Positions 1 through 9,085 of a DNA stretch of 27,742 nucleotides are shown piece by piece (the first letter of the stretch is position 1; each line of letters opens with the position of its first letter). The stretch covers positions 670,939 through 698,680 of the forward strand of contig BFEA01000366.1 of NCBI GenBank assembly GCA_003427395.1, written 5' to 3'. The position numbers and the translations under genes were made by a program. The notes beneath the pieces were generated by a model. It had not been told where the DNA came from, did no database searches, and saw nothing but the letters and a program-made list of their open reading frames with translations. This DNA comes from Chara braunii. Taxonomy: Eukaryota; Streptophyta; Charophyceae; Charales; Characeae.

Positions 1-59
1 TGCATAGGCCAGAATGCTCCTGCGCTGGGGCAGACACATTTCTTTATGGAAAGTGTGCC

Positions 60-290
60 CGTGTGGCATACTATGTAGCCACACGGGCCTGCAGGACCCA
101 TTCCGCATTCTCAGCCTAAAAGCCTAGAAATAAGGGCTTACAGGCCCCATGTCGTTTCAGCCTGAAAACTGAAAACGAGGGCCTGCAGGCCCTACTTCGT
201 TTTCAGCCTAAAACAGGGCTTTTCAGCCCTGAGTCTTTTCAGCCTGAAACGGAGGGCCACTTTCGGGCCCTCATAAGACAGACCTGCCCT
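60..290. repeat. Degenerate tandem repeat, about 46-bp unit, four copies
   Basis: The block TCAGCCTRAAA recurs at about 111, 157, 203 and 239, spacing 46, 46 and 37. Each is followed by GGGCC/AGGGC-type GC blocks. One unit contains the perfect 16-bp palindrome AGGGCCTGCAGGCCCT at 178-193. No reading frame is maintained across the units. It is a short diverged minisatellite, or part of an untranslated region of an unrecognised repeat. Confidence 0.7.
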
Positions 291-570
291 AACACTCAGG
301 CACAAAACCAGGGTTTTGGGAACAGGCTATTTTTGGCCTGTTCCCCACGCCAGCCTCAGCAGGAGCTGCAGCGCCATCCCCTGGCTTGCCCTGGCATTGG
401 CAAGAGCAGCCTCCTGGACTGCCTCGCCCTGCTGCAGGCAGTCAGGAGGCAGGCCGAGTAGTACATAGGGAGTTCCCATGCACTTCACGGGTAGGTAGTT
501 GGACAGAAGGCAGGAGGCAGTCTTCAGGATTCGGCAGCAGCACTCAGGAGGAGCGCTGCAGTAGTAGCTT

Positions 571-672
571 AGCGCTAGCAGTAGTCTTCAGCGCTGGGCG
601 CTAGTAGCTGTAGGAGTAGTCTTCAGCACTGGGCGCTAGTAGCTGTAGGAGTAGTCTTCAGCGCAGGGCGCT
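571..672. repeat. Tandem repeat, 35-bp unit, about three copies
   Basis: GTAGTCTTCAGC recurs at 581, 616 and 651, an exact 35-bp period. The shared unit includes GGGCGCTAGTAGCTGTAGGA. The last copy decays into GTAGTGGTAG repeats. Copies one and two are nearly identical, so the expansion looks recent compared with the array at the left end. Confidence 0.8.
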
Positions 673-1930
673 AAGTAGTGGTAGTGGTAGTAGTGTTGGA
701 GAGAGATGGCTGGCGGAGGCCAGTGAGACTTACCTGTGGCGCCATAGCTCCAGCTCCATCTTCGAGGTACCTGCATCAAGACGCCAACTTCACAGGTTAG
801 TACCGGACTGAGAGAGAGAGAGAGAGAGAGAGTTCTTCTTCTTCCTCTTCCAAGTCCACCATCTCTTCTTCACCCTCTCACTACCTGACTTCTCAGTATC
901 AGCGGACTACGACAGAGAGAGAGAGAGTTGTGACTTGAGACTTGACGACATTGGGATTCAGACATTTTGACGAGGGACTATTTGGGCCTGTGCCGAAGAC
1001 TTGGTGTTGACGACATTCCCATCTTCCCCTCTTCTTCGTCTAACCCCCCTCTTCTTCGTCTGTGTATGGTTGGGGCTGGCGCATTCTTCCTGTGTGAGCG
1101 CCAGACCCCTTCACACCATGGAGTGATGATGATGATGTATGTTCGGGGCTGCATTGCAATATTGATTGTTCGGATCATTGGTATCTAAGTCTTCCGCTAC
1201 GCTATCTTGTACTTTGTGAGAGAGGTCGGTTCGTGTTCTGGTCTGCACCTTTACAGTATGCAACAGCCCGTGTCTGGCTGGCCTGGCCAGGCATGTGGGG
1301 GGGGGGGCAGTAGTTGTAGGCTAGGTCTAGGCGCGTACCAGTCCAACCAGTTTGAGTCTAGGACCTGTACGGACAATATCAGAGTCTGCAATGTTGATTC
1401 CCTCCGAAAGGGAGGAGGTACCGGTTGCTTGCAGGCCACGAGGCCTAGGAAGTCACTCGCCAAGAGGCAAGCAGGCCGCTATATCCCCAGGAGGAGCAAA
1501 GTGCTCCTCATTATCAGTGTGCAAGTTTGGCGACACACTGGTTAGAGTGCTGGCTGGAGCAGCACTGCTAAGGAGGAGCAAGGACAGGAGGAGGAAGAAG
1601 ACCAGGACTAGGAGGAAGGATCGCGCCATAGGTACTTACCTGGCTATGGTGGATGCCATCTTCATCACCTTGGTGGGCGCTGCATTTGGAAGGCCCCGTT
1701 GGGGTAGAGCTACAACAAGCTTTGAGGCAGAGTCAGGCATGGCGACCTGAGCTAGAGCAGCCATAGCTGCTTTGTGTTGTCCTTTGCACATCAGGGCAGT
1801 GCCCTGGTAGTCCGCCATAGCCTCGGCTGTGGAAGGAGGAAGAAGGGTGGCCATGGCTCTGGTGGACCTCATGTGAAGCCTGCAGTAGAAGAGGGATTCG
1901 GACATTGATTCTGGTTCAGCCATTCGGCAT
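673..1930. other. No recognisable gene
   Basis: Frames here are short, mostly lack ATG starts and match no family I know. A (GA)n microsatellite lies at 810-832 and a smaller one near 915-930. A GATGATGATG run is near 1124-1136 and a nine-G run near 1298. Several small inverted repeats occur around 1405-1530, for example GGAGGAGCAAAGTGCTCCTC. No long ORF, tRNA-like cloverleaf or terminal repeat was found. Confidence 0.5.
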
Positions 1931-2040
1931 TATTATTATTATTTCTTGTTTGAATAAGAGGGAAGGAGATAAAGAGGAGGAGAGTGGTTGACGAAGAAGA
2001 AGAGCATGATCATTGTCCTATGCTGGTGTACATCTTTTTC

Positions 2041-2086
2041 TTCCTTCTTTCTTTCTTTCTTTATTGCTTTCTTTCTTTCTTTATTG

Positions 2087-2126
<40 letters not shown>

Positions 2127-2130
2127 TTCT
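2041..2130. repeat. (TTTC)n microsatellite with TTATTGC interruptions
   Basis: A tetranucleotide CTTT tract with two identical interruptions (CTTTATTGCTTT). The spaced interruptions show that a larger composite unit has also duplicated. It ends in a TTC run. All ORFs across it are low-complexity artefacts. Confidence 0.95.
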
Positions 2131-2503
2131 TCGTCTTTCCCTCTCTCTCATCTCAAGTTCATTCATTTCGTTTTGCAATTCGACGGCATCGTACTTTCTG
2201 ATGAATGTGTACTTCGAAATTGGCCAGGATCATAACAGTGCAGTTAAAATGATCATCAACAGCCTGACTCAGCCCGCAGATACCGATTGGAGTTGGTAGC
2301 CCCTTGATAGTCAGGGAACTGATATGCACTGGTAGTCTTTACTATGTCCTTGGAAGAGAGATTCGCTTCCGGCCATCTGAAATCGCGTACACTTAGCTTA
2401 ACCTCCCTGCCGTGTGTTAATCTGTGTTTGGGGGACCAGAAGAGATGAAATAGAGTCGGAATTTTTATTTGCAAAAAAAAGGATGGCATCAGGATTAGGA
2501 TTT

Positions 2504-2504
<1 letters not shown>

Positions 2505-2560
<56 letters not shown>
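2505..2560 (+). repeat. 56-base poly(A) run
   Basis: An uninterrupted run of 56 A. The sequence before it (2420-2504) does not match the structured LINE tails found at 4.8-8.9 kb. It is either the tail of a different retroposed sequence or a simple mononucleotide expansion. A shorter A8 lies just upstream at about 2473. A run this long is probably length-variable and hard to assemble. Confidence 0.7.
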
Positions 2561-2564
<4 letters not shown>

Positions 2565-2758
2565 GAAGGAAGAGGACTCTAAGGGTAGGACCTCACTGCT
2601 TGGTGGTGCTTGGCGCCAGGAAAACATCCGCCAGCCCAAAATCGTAGCCAACGGGAATGGGCAAGTGAAAAGGGACAGTCACTCCACCGCAACAGCAATT
2701 TGTGGGACTTCCCAAGGTTCTTGTTACCCGATCAGGAAGCCTTGCCTTTTCGGGCAAG

Positions 2759-3061
2759 TTTGCCTCCACCTTTTCAGCACACCAACCAATCCCTGTGCTT
2801 CCTTTCCGCACGGGATGGGTAAATCTAGAGGGTGTGTTTGCCTACCTCACCAACCGATCCCCGTGCTTCCTTTCCGCACGGGATGGGTAAATCTAGAGGG
2901 TGTGTTTGCCTACCTCTAGAGGTAGGCAAAAACACCCTCTAGATTTAGCCATCCCATGCGGAAAGGAAGCACTAGAGGTAGGCGAACGCACCCTCTAGAT
3001 TTACCCATCCCGTGCGGAAAGGAAGCACGGGGATTGGTTGGTGTGCTGAAAAAGCGGAGGT
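2759..3061. mobile_element. Fold-back / MITE-like element with 150-bp inverted arms
   Basis: The left arm (about 2760-2915) carries two copies of a roughly 72-bp unit: the CGTGCTTCCTTTCCGCACGG core, then GGGTAAATCTAGAGGGTG and TTTGCCTACCTC. The right arm (2916-3061) carries two reverse-complement copies. The centre is the perfect 20-bp palindrome GCCTACCTCTAGAGGTAGGC at 2908-2927. The outer ends share TTTTCAGCACACCAACC and its complement. One junction in the right arm lacks about 15 bp compared with the left. There is no transposase frame, and I found no clear target-site duplication. Confidence 0.8.
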
Positions 3062-3569
3062 AGTCAGAGTGGAAACAAAATGCTTCTATTTGCCACCAGC
3101 AGTGGAGTCCCCAAATTGCTGCCATCCAGCAGTGGAGTCCTACCCTAAGTACTGATGATGGAACAAGTGGAACAGGGTTGTTTGGAAGGTGTGATCTCCC
3201 GGACCCCCCTGCCACAGTGTCACCTCTTGATCAGGCTAATTAACCATGAGAACAATGGGGACCCTTCCCCCTCTATAGGAGATCTAGGCAGTCGCCCTCG
3301 ATCAGCAGAAACCCAACGACTTTAAGCTCTAGAATCCCCGTCCAGCCTGATGATCTGCACCTCCTGACACCAGGGACCGAAACAGCAGATAAGTCTAACC
3401 CGCCACAAATAGAGGAGAATGAACAAAACATGACGGCACAATAGACAAGAGTGCAAGAGTGGGGAAGTCAACGACAAGAGGTGTGGTAGGGAAGCTATTT
3501 CGCTCTCTGGAGCAGCACCGTCTCCCTTGATTTCAGTGAGCATCGGTCATCCCATTGTGCCCCATGGTG

Positions 3570-3935
3570 TTATGCTTGTAAAACGTAGGGTCCCCTCTGC
3601 TTTGATGAAGACTGTTCGATCTCAACAAAGAGTTCTTCAGGGTTTGGACACTCCTGGTCTATCGATCTCCAATGGCTAGCGACCTGTCGATGGATTTCTA
3701 AAAGGGTGGGCTTCATACCATGCCAGTAGGATACGCCTGGCAATTGGACCTCGGAAGGCCTAGCAAGGTAAGCCCTGACTTTAGCCCTAATAGTGTGGCC
3801 CTCCAAGCCGGCTTTCGAGGATGGGGGGTAGGTTGTTAACCATACAAAAAACGGAAAAAGTGTTTCACTGTTTTCACAGCATGAACCCCTGGAAATTTGC
3901 CACAGCCAGCCAATCACAGGACATGAGGTAGCCAA
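3570..3935 (-). CDS. Unrecognised open frame, possible decayed fragment
   Basis: A 121-codon frame with mixed composition that is not low complexity. It begins at TTG rather than ATG; an internal ATG lies in the context MKPTLLEIHRQ. No motif or family was recognised. Flanking sequence (3062-3569 and 3936-4480) shows no gene; 3951-3990 is A-rich with GAAA repeats. It may be a fragment of a transposon ORF or chance. Confidence 0.15.
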   Translation of the reverse strand: MATSCPVIGWLWQISRGSCCENSETLFPFFVWLTTYPPSSKAGLEGHTIRAKVRAYLARPSEVQLPGVSYWHGMKPTLLEIHRQVASHWRSIDQECPNPEELFVEIEQSSSKQRGPYVLQA

Positions 3936-4480
3936 TTAGAGCACCTGCTTAAAAAAATAAAAAAGGAAGAAAAGAAAGAAAGAACAGAGGACCTGAGGTG
4001 CTTGATGGAGTGACAAATGATGACCCTCCGGGGGGCGGTGGAGCGCTACCGGGAGCGCTCCGCCGTCCGAGGCCTTCTGAAGCAGCGCGGCAGTGCTGGA
4101 AGTCTCCTGAAGCAGCGCGGTGGCGAATGGCTGATAGTGGGAGGATGTCAACAACGAGGCGGTGCCCGAAGTTTCCCAAGACCACGTGGCGCTAGGCGGT
4201 CAATAGCAGGAGGACAATGATGCAGTGTGAGTCATTGGGTGCCGCGCGGAGGATTATGAGAGGGGTCGTTCTTCTTATCCTGTGCTTCTGGTCGAAGAGG
4301 AGGAACAAAGTGAGGGTGAGTGAGTGGGGAAGTGCAAGTGTATGGGGGTTAGGTTTGCTGCGGGTTGACGTCATTGCTAACGACGATACCCCTTCATCTT
4401 TTTGGACTACCTGCGAGGGGCGGCTGGCAGGTTCAGCAGTTAGTCTCGCAACGTGGTTTGGACTGCTGTGATGGTGATCC
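3936..4480. other. No recognisable gene; A-rich tract and short repeats
   Basis: 3951-3990 is A/G-rich (AAAAAAATAAAAAAGG, then GAAA repeats). GAAGCAGCGCGG occurs twice near 4079 and 4110. After the A-rich tract, GAGGTGCTTGATGGAG at about 3993 nearly matches GAGGTGCTTGACGGAG, which follows the A run at 7551. This hints that the two sites were once the same kind of repeat junction. Overlapping frames are short and unrecognised. Confidence 0.4.
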
Positions 4481-4730
4481 GAGCGATGGTGGCTCTGCTG
4501 CAGTAAGTCTTGCCGGAGTGGGGTACAGGGGATGGATTGGGGGGTCTGAGTCTTTTAGGTGAGTGGGAGTAGATGGTGGGATATCAAGCATCCTACTAGT
4601 GTGGGGGCTAGCTGGTAGGATGAAAATAGGGTACAGCAGCAACGGAGATGGTGACTCTGTTGCCGTAAGTCTTGCCGGAATGAGGTAAAGAAGATTGATG
4701 GGGGGCTCCTGAGCTGGTTTCTGAATTTTG
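4480..4730. repeat. Two diverged direct copies, 162-bp period
   Basis: GTAAGTCTTGCCGGA occurs at 4503 and again at 4665. It is embedded in longer matches (GATGGTGGCTCTGCTGCA versus GATGGTGACTCTGTTGCC) and followed by GATTG-GGGGG-CTGAG blocks. The second copy runs straight into the body of the tail element at 4693-4958, so the duplication involves the 5' part of that element. Confidence 0.65.
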
Positions 4731-4958
4731 TTCAATTCTGAAGTTTGTCGTAGTAATCTCCTAAGTAGCTCCAATTTTCTCTTAGCCAAAGTCGGGTAAT
4801 GGCCCCGGTATCTCAAATTTTCTAAATTCGATGTAATTTTCCATACAGGACACTGGGCCCTTTCCCAGCATGTGCTGCTCCCCACGAATAGATTGGAGCT
4901 TTGTTCCCCCCAACCCCCCCCTCCTCCTCCCCCCCACAAAAAATAAAAATAAAAAAAA
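4693..4958 (+). mobile_element. Short retroposon, tail subtype B, copy 1
   Basis: The body shares GATTGATGGGGGG, GGTTTCTGAATTTTG and GTAATTTTCCATA with the copy at 7379-7550. The 3' core at 4851-4914 reads CTGGG-loop-CCCAG, then GCTCCCCACGAATAGATT and GGAGCTTTGT. It ends in an A-rich, interrupted tail (4937-4958) after a C-rich insert. Stems: CTGGG 4853-4857 pairs with CCCAG 4864-4868, and GCTCC pairs with GGAGC around the AATAGAT loop. There is no coding capacity. It is either a SINE or a 5'-truncated LINE 3' end. Confidence 0.7.
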
Positions 4959-5018
4959 GGTTTTGGGGGAAGGAGATAGCCGGCGGACCTTCCTATGGAA
5001 TGGATGGGTAATAGGTTG

Positions 5019-5149
5019 TGTTCTTGAACAGCACTGTCTCAAGCAGGTAGAGGTGAGGTAGGAGGGGGAGGAACTAATAAGTCAAGTTCTGGCACAGCAC
5101 TGCCTCAAGCAGGTAGAGGTGAGGTAGGAGGGGGAGGAACTAGTTTGCT
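5019..5149. repeat. 66-bp tandem duplication
   Basis: GCACTGTCTCAAGCAGG at 5031 recurs as GCACTGCCTCAAGCAGG at 5097, followed in both by TAGAGGTGAGGTAGGAGG and GGGAGGAACTA. The copies differ by only a few bases. The duplication lies between two tail elements and has no coding capacity. Confidence 0.85.
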
Positions 5150-5240
5150 ACAGCCGATATCTGGCGCCCGCTTCAGGGTGAAGAGGTTTACTCCCCCTTC
5201 CCAATTTCCTGTCCAGTTGATGACACAGTTCAAACGCTCT

Positions 5241-5364
5241 CTGTAAAAAGGGACGCTGGACCCGTTTTCCAGCAGGTGATGCTCCCCACCAATAGATGGA
5301 GCCTCCCCCTAGGTGCTAGTGGTGTCTGCGCGTATCAGCACCACTATCACTGCAGGAGGTGTGT

Positions 5365-5398
<34 letters not shown>
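5241..5398 (+). mobile_element. LINE 3' tail, subtype A, copy 2 (5'-truncated)
   Basis: The block starts at CTGTAAAAAGGGACGCTGG. Stem 1 is GCTGGA (5255-5260) with TCCAGC (5268-5273). Stem 2 is GCTCC/GGAGC around CCACCAATAGAT. Stem 3 is GGTGCTAGTGGTG against CACCACTATCAC. An A run of 27 (5372-5398) closes the copy. The LINE fragment at 5399 starts on the very next base, so one retrotransposition product sits directly on the poly(A) of another. Confidence 0.75.
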
Positions 5399-5403
<5 letters not shown>

Positions 5404-5493
5404 CTCATTTGATCCATTGGAATGGGTTTGGAACTCCGACTCACAGCAAAACCCGCGACAATCCAAACCTAAGACATTGTCGGGACTCTCGGT

Positions 5494-6255
5494 GAAAGCG
5501 TCGTATAGGATGCTCAAAGCCAAGCAATGCGTAAGGGATACGGTGATCGATAGATGGCAGAAGCACCTCAACGTAGGAAGGCACGTCCGCTTCCTTGGTG
5601 TTCCCGCTGTTTGTCAGGCTTCCCGGCCAAAAATAGGGCAGAGACAATTGAACACATTTTTCTACAATGCCCATCAACAATATTGACCTGGAGGTGGTGG
5701 GACAGGGTGTAGCAGCAAATGGTTCCGGGATATCCGTGGTCGTGGGATTGGCGTGCCATCTTAATGGGACATTACCCGCCCTTCCAAGACAGCATCTTCG
5801 TGTCAAACATGTTTCACCTGTCCCGAAGAATGATCTTGTGGGTGTTGTGGTGGCAACGCTGTGTTCTGACTCTGGAGCAGGTACGGGTAGAGGTGGAGGA
5901 GAGGGTCGAACAATTTAAAACACACTTCCAACTGGAACTCTCACATCGGTGGAAAGCAACCACGCAATCGCTGGATAATTTTCATCGCTCCACAGACATT
6001 AGGGAACGGTTATTGCAGTTCTCTAGGGAATGGTTGGGCGGAGACCGGGAGGGATGTGTTGCGGAAGTGTGCTGGTCAGGGGATTGGGAAGATAGGGAAG
6101 GTGGGGAGGACAGCCAAAGGGAGGAAGTCCCAAGGGATTACCGTCTGAGATTCAAGGACTGGCTGCTGATAGATCCGAGTATCCCCATGAGACCCACAGA
6201 AGAGTTTTCGGACCCTTTCCCCCCCCATCCATGGTCCCTGGAAATACATCTATGA
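5494..6255 (+). pseudogene. LINE ORF2 C-terminus: zf-RVT zinc finger plus conserved extension
   Basis: The frame carries LPWCSRC (Cys codons 5599-5601 and 5608-5610), then ETIEHIFLQCP and WRWWDRV. This is the C-x2-C...H-x4-C pattern of the zf-RVT domain that follows RT in plant-type L1 elements. An in-frame TAG at 5710-5712 interrupts it. The frame resumes through SWDWRAI, LWWQRC, REWLGGD, DYRLRFKDW and SDPFPP to a TGA at 6253. Beyond the finger, about 150 residues align with the minus-strand copy at 9526-9086. The frame upstream of 5580 is unclear, perhaps because of a shift. Confidence 0.8.
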
Positions 6256-6652
6256 TATAATCTTTCAGAACCGAACCTTCTGTGTTTCCTGTTCCTTTTT
6301 ACCTTTTTTGAGACTAACATCTGATATAGCAGTGACGGATGTCAACTGGTCACACCCGACAGATGACTGCAGGGTCGCATGATTGCATGGAGATTGTTCG
6401 TGGCAGGACAGGGTGACGGGAGGAGGCCCCACTGGCCACCCCCAGTGGCTCCTCATGGTACCCTGACCAGATGAAGGGGTGAGAAGGACTCCTGCTACTT
6501 GTCTATGCATCACAAGACATCCTGTCGAACATTTCCAGGCATGGTAGACAATTTTGGCAGGTTTTCTCCAGTCAATCCTGGCAGGTTTTCTCTAGTTATG
6601 TCTAAGTCCCTTCTTCCTGGTCCTTCTCTCAAGGTTTTTCCAAAAGACCTGC

Positions 6653-6842
6653 TCAATCAATCCCCTGTAATCCAAAGTAATCAATGCTGGCAGGTCATTT
6701 TCTCTGATTTTTTCTGATCAAACCTGTATATGGGACGCTGGACCTGTTTTCCAGCAGGTGATGCTCCGCACCAATAGATGGAGCCTCTCCCCGGGTGGTA
6801 GTGGTGTCTGCTCTTATCAGCACCACTAACACCGGTGGGAGT

Positions 6843-6873
<31 letters not shown>
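6653..6873 (+). repeat. LINE 3'-UTR tail, subtype A, copy 3
   Basis: The conserved 3' UTR begins with CAATCAATCCCCTG...CAATGCTGGCAGG (6653-6695). It continues with CTGTATATGGGACGCTGG at 6724, stem 1 (6737-6742 with 6750-6755), the GCTCC/GGAGC stem, and a 3' stem GGTAGTGGTG/CACCACTAAC. The A run is 6847-6873 (27 A). This is the end of the LINE fragment that starts at 5399. Confidence 0.8.
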
Positions 6874-7070
6874 GTGTTATTGATGTTGATAAGAGCAGAC
6901 ACAACTAACACCTGGGGAGAGGCTCCATCTACTGGTGGGGAGCATCACCTGCTGGAAAACGGGTCCAGCGTCCCATATACAGAAATGTGAATGTCTGAGA
7001 ACAGTGAGAACAGTGGTCGTGGGGCCTGCCAGCATTGACTGCCCTGCTACCCAGGGGATTGACTCAGCAG
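6874..7070 (-). mobile_element. LINE 3' tail, subtype A, inverted copy 4 without its own poly(A)
   Basis: Read on the minus strand, it starts with the same CAATCCCCTGG...CAATGCTGGCAGG block (7070-7027) and runs through the CTGTATATGGGACGCTGG core (6982-6965) to CAATAACAC at 6874. There it meets the poly(A) of copy 3, which reads as poly(T) on this strand. Copies 3 and 4 are therefore tail to tail with a single A run between them. Copy 4 has lost its own tail. Confidence 0.75.
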
Positions 7071-7378
7071 CCCCTGTTTTGAGTGCTGAGATCTTCCATT
7101 GTCATTTATACCTCTTCACCCCCAGCCCTATTACTGCTATCTCCCTTCAATCATGGTATCATCAGTCTACAATTGAGCCTTCTGGGGTTTTAAAGATTTT
7201 GGCCCAAACCCCAAGCTAGTTCTGCCTCTTCAGCCCTTCTTTGGAGCCGCCTGTTACTATCCATAGTCCCTAGCAGTCTAGCCGCTCTCCTTGAAAGCTC
7301 TTCCATCTCTTTGCCTCCCTTTTCCATCACTCTCCCCCATACCATGCTATGCCTACCAGGTTGTTGGCTGGGTGAGAG
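7071..7378. other. No recognisable gene
   Basis: Pyrimidine-rich unique sequence between two tail copies, with only short frames. It may be further 3' UTR of the inverted LINE copy (minus strand) or flanking host DNA. No motif identified. Confidence 0.4.
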
Positions 7379-7550
7379 GATTGATGAGGGGTTTCTGAGT
7401 CGTTTTCTGAATTTTGCCTATGCTCTTGTTCTTCAGCTATACTTCCAAACCATCTGTAAATTTTTCATATGGGTCGCTGGGCCAGGTTCCCAACACGTGC
7501 TGCTCCCCACGAATAGATTGGAGCTTTGTAAAAAAAAAAAAAAAAAAAAA
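7379..7550 (+). mobile_element. Short retroposon, tail subtype B, copy 5
   Basis: It shares GATTGATGAGGGG, TTTTCTGAATTTTG and GTAAATTTTTCATATGGG with the copy at 4693. It then has CTGGG...CCCAA and GCTCCCCACGAATAGATT, with GGAGCTTTGT immediately before 21 A (7530-7550). It lacks about 70 bp present in copy 1 between the body and the tail core. It has no ORF. The pure A run suggests it is younger than copy 1. Confidence 0.75.
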
Positions 7551-8107
7551 GAGGTGCTTGACGGAGCTGGGCCGAGGAAAAAGGCTTTGCAGGCTTGACC
7601 TGCTGATGTAGGAATCATCCAGTCTATGGGAGAAGAGAAAAAAACAAGTGAAAAGTGACAAGCGGTAAAAGAAGACGAAGATGATAATAATGATGATGAT
7701 GATGATATTGAGGACCCTTGAGGATGTGTGATGCCGCTTTCTGCCACTGCTGCTGACACTGTGTCGCCGCTGTCCTTCTCCTGTAGAAGACTCGCCATCA
7801 AAATGACATTTCGTTAAAACTGACGTTTTTTCCTAACTTCATGAAACTGAGCATATGAAAAAAAAGAGTGTTTTTTAGCATTTTTTTAACTTTTTTTGTC
7901 CCCATAACGTCGGACCATCTGATGTTCGGGCGTCGTGACGAAGCTCGATGATTGGATGTACGGTATCATGTACCTCAATTTTGTTTCATTTTTTTTGGAT
8001 CCTCGGATGCATTTTGACGGCACTTTACGTTGAGATACATTAGATGGTCAAAGTGAGATAACCACTTTCTCACCCAATGAGCAACAAAATTTTGACTCGG
8101 GGCCTCG
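7551..8107. other. No recognisable gene; AT-rich, GAT microsatellite
   Basis: A (GAT)n tract lies at 7678-7706. 7855-7905 has A8 and several T6-T7 runs in quick succession. The segment is noticeably AT-rich from 7800 to 8080, followed by an abrupt switch to the GC-rich block at 8110. I see no coding frame of note and no RNA gene. Confidence 0.45.
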
Positions 8108-8109
8108 TT

Positions 8110-8700
8110 AGACACTCCTCGGGTCGTCCTCGATGCCCGAGGAAATTTTCTTTTCGTCACCCGAGGAAATTCCCACCGTCGTTTCACTCTTCCTCGGAAT
8201 GGTCCCCCGAGGACGATTCCTCAGGGGCTCCTGCGGCCAGTTTCATATATTGACAAGCGGCCGCGGGGGGGAGGGGGCGAGAGTGGTCCAGCTAGCTGTG
8301 TCCGTGCCGACGTCGTTGGTCCAGTTCGGGGCCAAGGGCACTGACGCAAGACAGTCCCTTCTAGACGTCGTGGAGGCCGGCAGGCCAGCAACGGTGACCG
8401 TTGACAGACAATTCCATGACACCGAACGTTGCCGATCGAAGATGTCCGTCAACAGGCCGTCAGGAACAGCAATGGACCAGCTGAGTTCGAAAATTGTCGT
8501 CGAGGGAGTTGCCGTCGACGCCCCGATTCTTTCGGATGCTCGACCTCAGAGGGACCTCGAGAGGTCCCTTGGGGAGCATGTCGAAATGGCTGTAGGCCGA
8601 GGAATCCCCAAGGAATCCCCGGGGAAATGTTTTCACTTTTTTTTCAATTCCCCGAGGATAAGTGGAATGATGAATTCCTCGGGGGATTTACGCGCCCGAG
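8110..8700. repeat. GC-rich block dense in CCGAGGA / TCCTCGG motifs
   Basis: CCTCGG or CCGAGG and close variants occur near 8117, 8129, 8138, 8160, 8192, 8207, 8597, 8653, 8680 and 8695, in both orientations and clustered at the two ends. A + strand frame from an ATG at 8133 is open for about 190 codons before it enters the LINE poly(T). It has no recognisable domain, and its first residues simply translate the motif, so I do not call it a gene. The LINE tail at 8708 abuts this block. Confidence 0.45.
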
Positions 8701-8707
8701 AAGTGTC

Positions 8708-8936
8708 TTTTTTTTTTTTTTTTTTTTTTTTAACAAACGCCCCCATTGGTGTTAGTGTTGCTAGTAAGAGCAGACACCACTAGCACCTGGGGGGCGGCTC
8801 CATCTACTGGTGGAAAGCCTCGCCTGTTGGAAAACGGGTCCAGCGTCCCATATACAGACAGAATGATGCATATCAAGAAAAGGTTGTGGGAGGTTCTTGC
8901 CAGCATTGATTGCCTTGGGATCCAGGGGATTAATAG
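8708..8936 (-). repeat. LINE 3'-UTR tail, subtype A, copy 6, with poly(A)
   Basis: Read on the minus strand, the AATCCCCTGGATCCC...CAATCAATGCTGGC block (about 8933-8899) leads to CTGTATATGGGACGCTGG (8858-8841). Next come stem 1 with one mismatch (GCTGGA/TCCAAC), stem 2 with wobble-kept pairing (GCTTT/GGAGC) and stem 3 (GGTGCTAGTGGTG and ACACTAACACC). It ends in a run of 24 A (T on +, 8708-8731). It lies 3' of the full-length LINE stop codon at 9086, so it is that element's own 3' end. Confidence 0.8.
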
Positions 8937-9085
8937 AGCGAAATTTTAGAAAGAGAGCGGGGGAGAATCTCTTCATCCTAAAAACAGGCGCCAAATGCTT
9001 ACTGTTACACATTAATTCTTCCTTCCCCCATACATTGGAAACCAGAAAACTGGAATGAGCAAGAAAATCAGAAAAGATAATAATA

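Larger units (their letters stand above)
5399..6873 (+). mobile_element. 5'-truncated L1-like LINE with 3' UTR and poly(A)
   Basis: It holds the zf-RVT part and the C-terminal extension of ORF2 (5494-6255), about 470 bp of 3' UTR, the structured tail and 27 A. The protein is homologous to the 3' end of the full LINE on the opposite strand (about 9750-9086), and the shared tail confirms one family. The endonuclease and polymerase domains are absent, as expected for incomplete target-primed reverse transcription. Confidence 0.8.

Noticed and set aside
1352-1750. 132-codon + strand frame
   Set aside because: Starts at a non-ATG codon, composition unremarkable, overlaps frames on the other strand.
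4693-4958. tRNA-derived SINE head
   Set aside because: No convincing A box or B box (GGTTCGA-type) was found in the body of either subtype B copy.
8133-8783. 216-codon + strand frame from an ATG
   Set aside because: It ends by translating the LINE poly(T) and tail, and its start translates CCGAGGA motifs; no recognisable domain.
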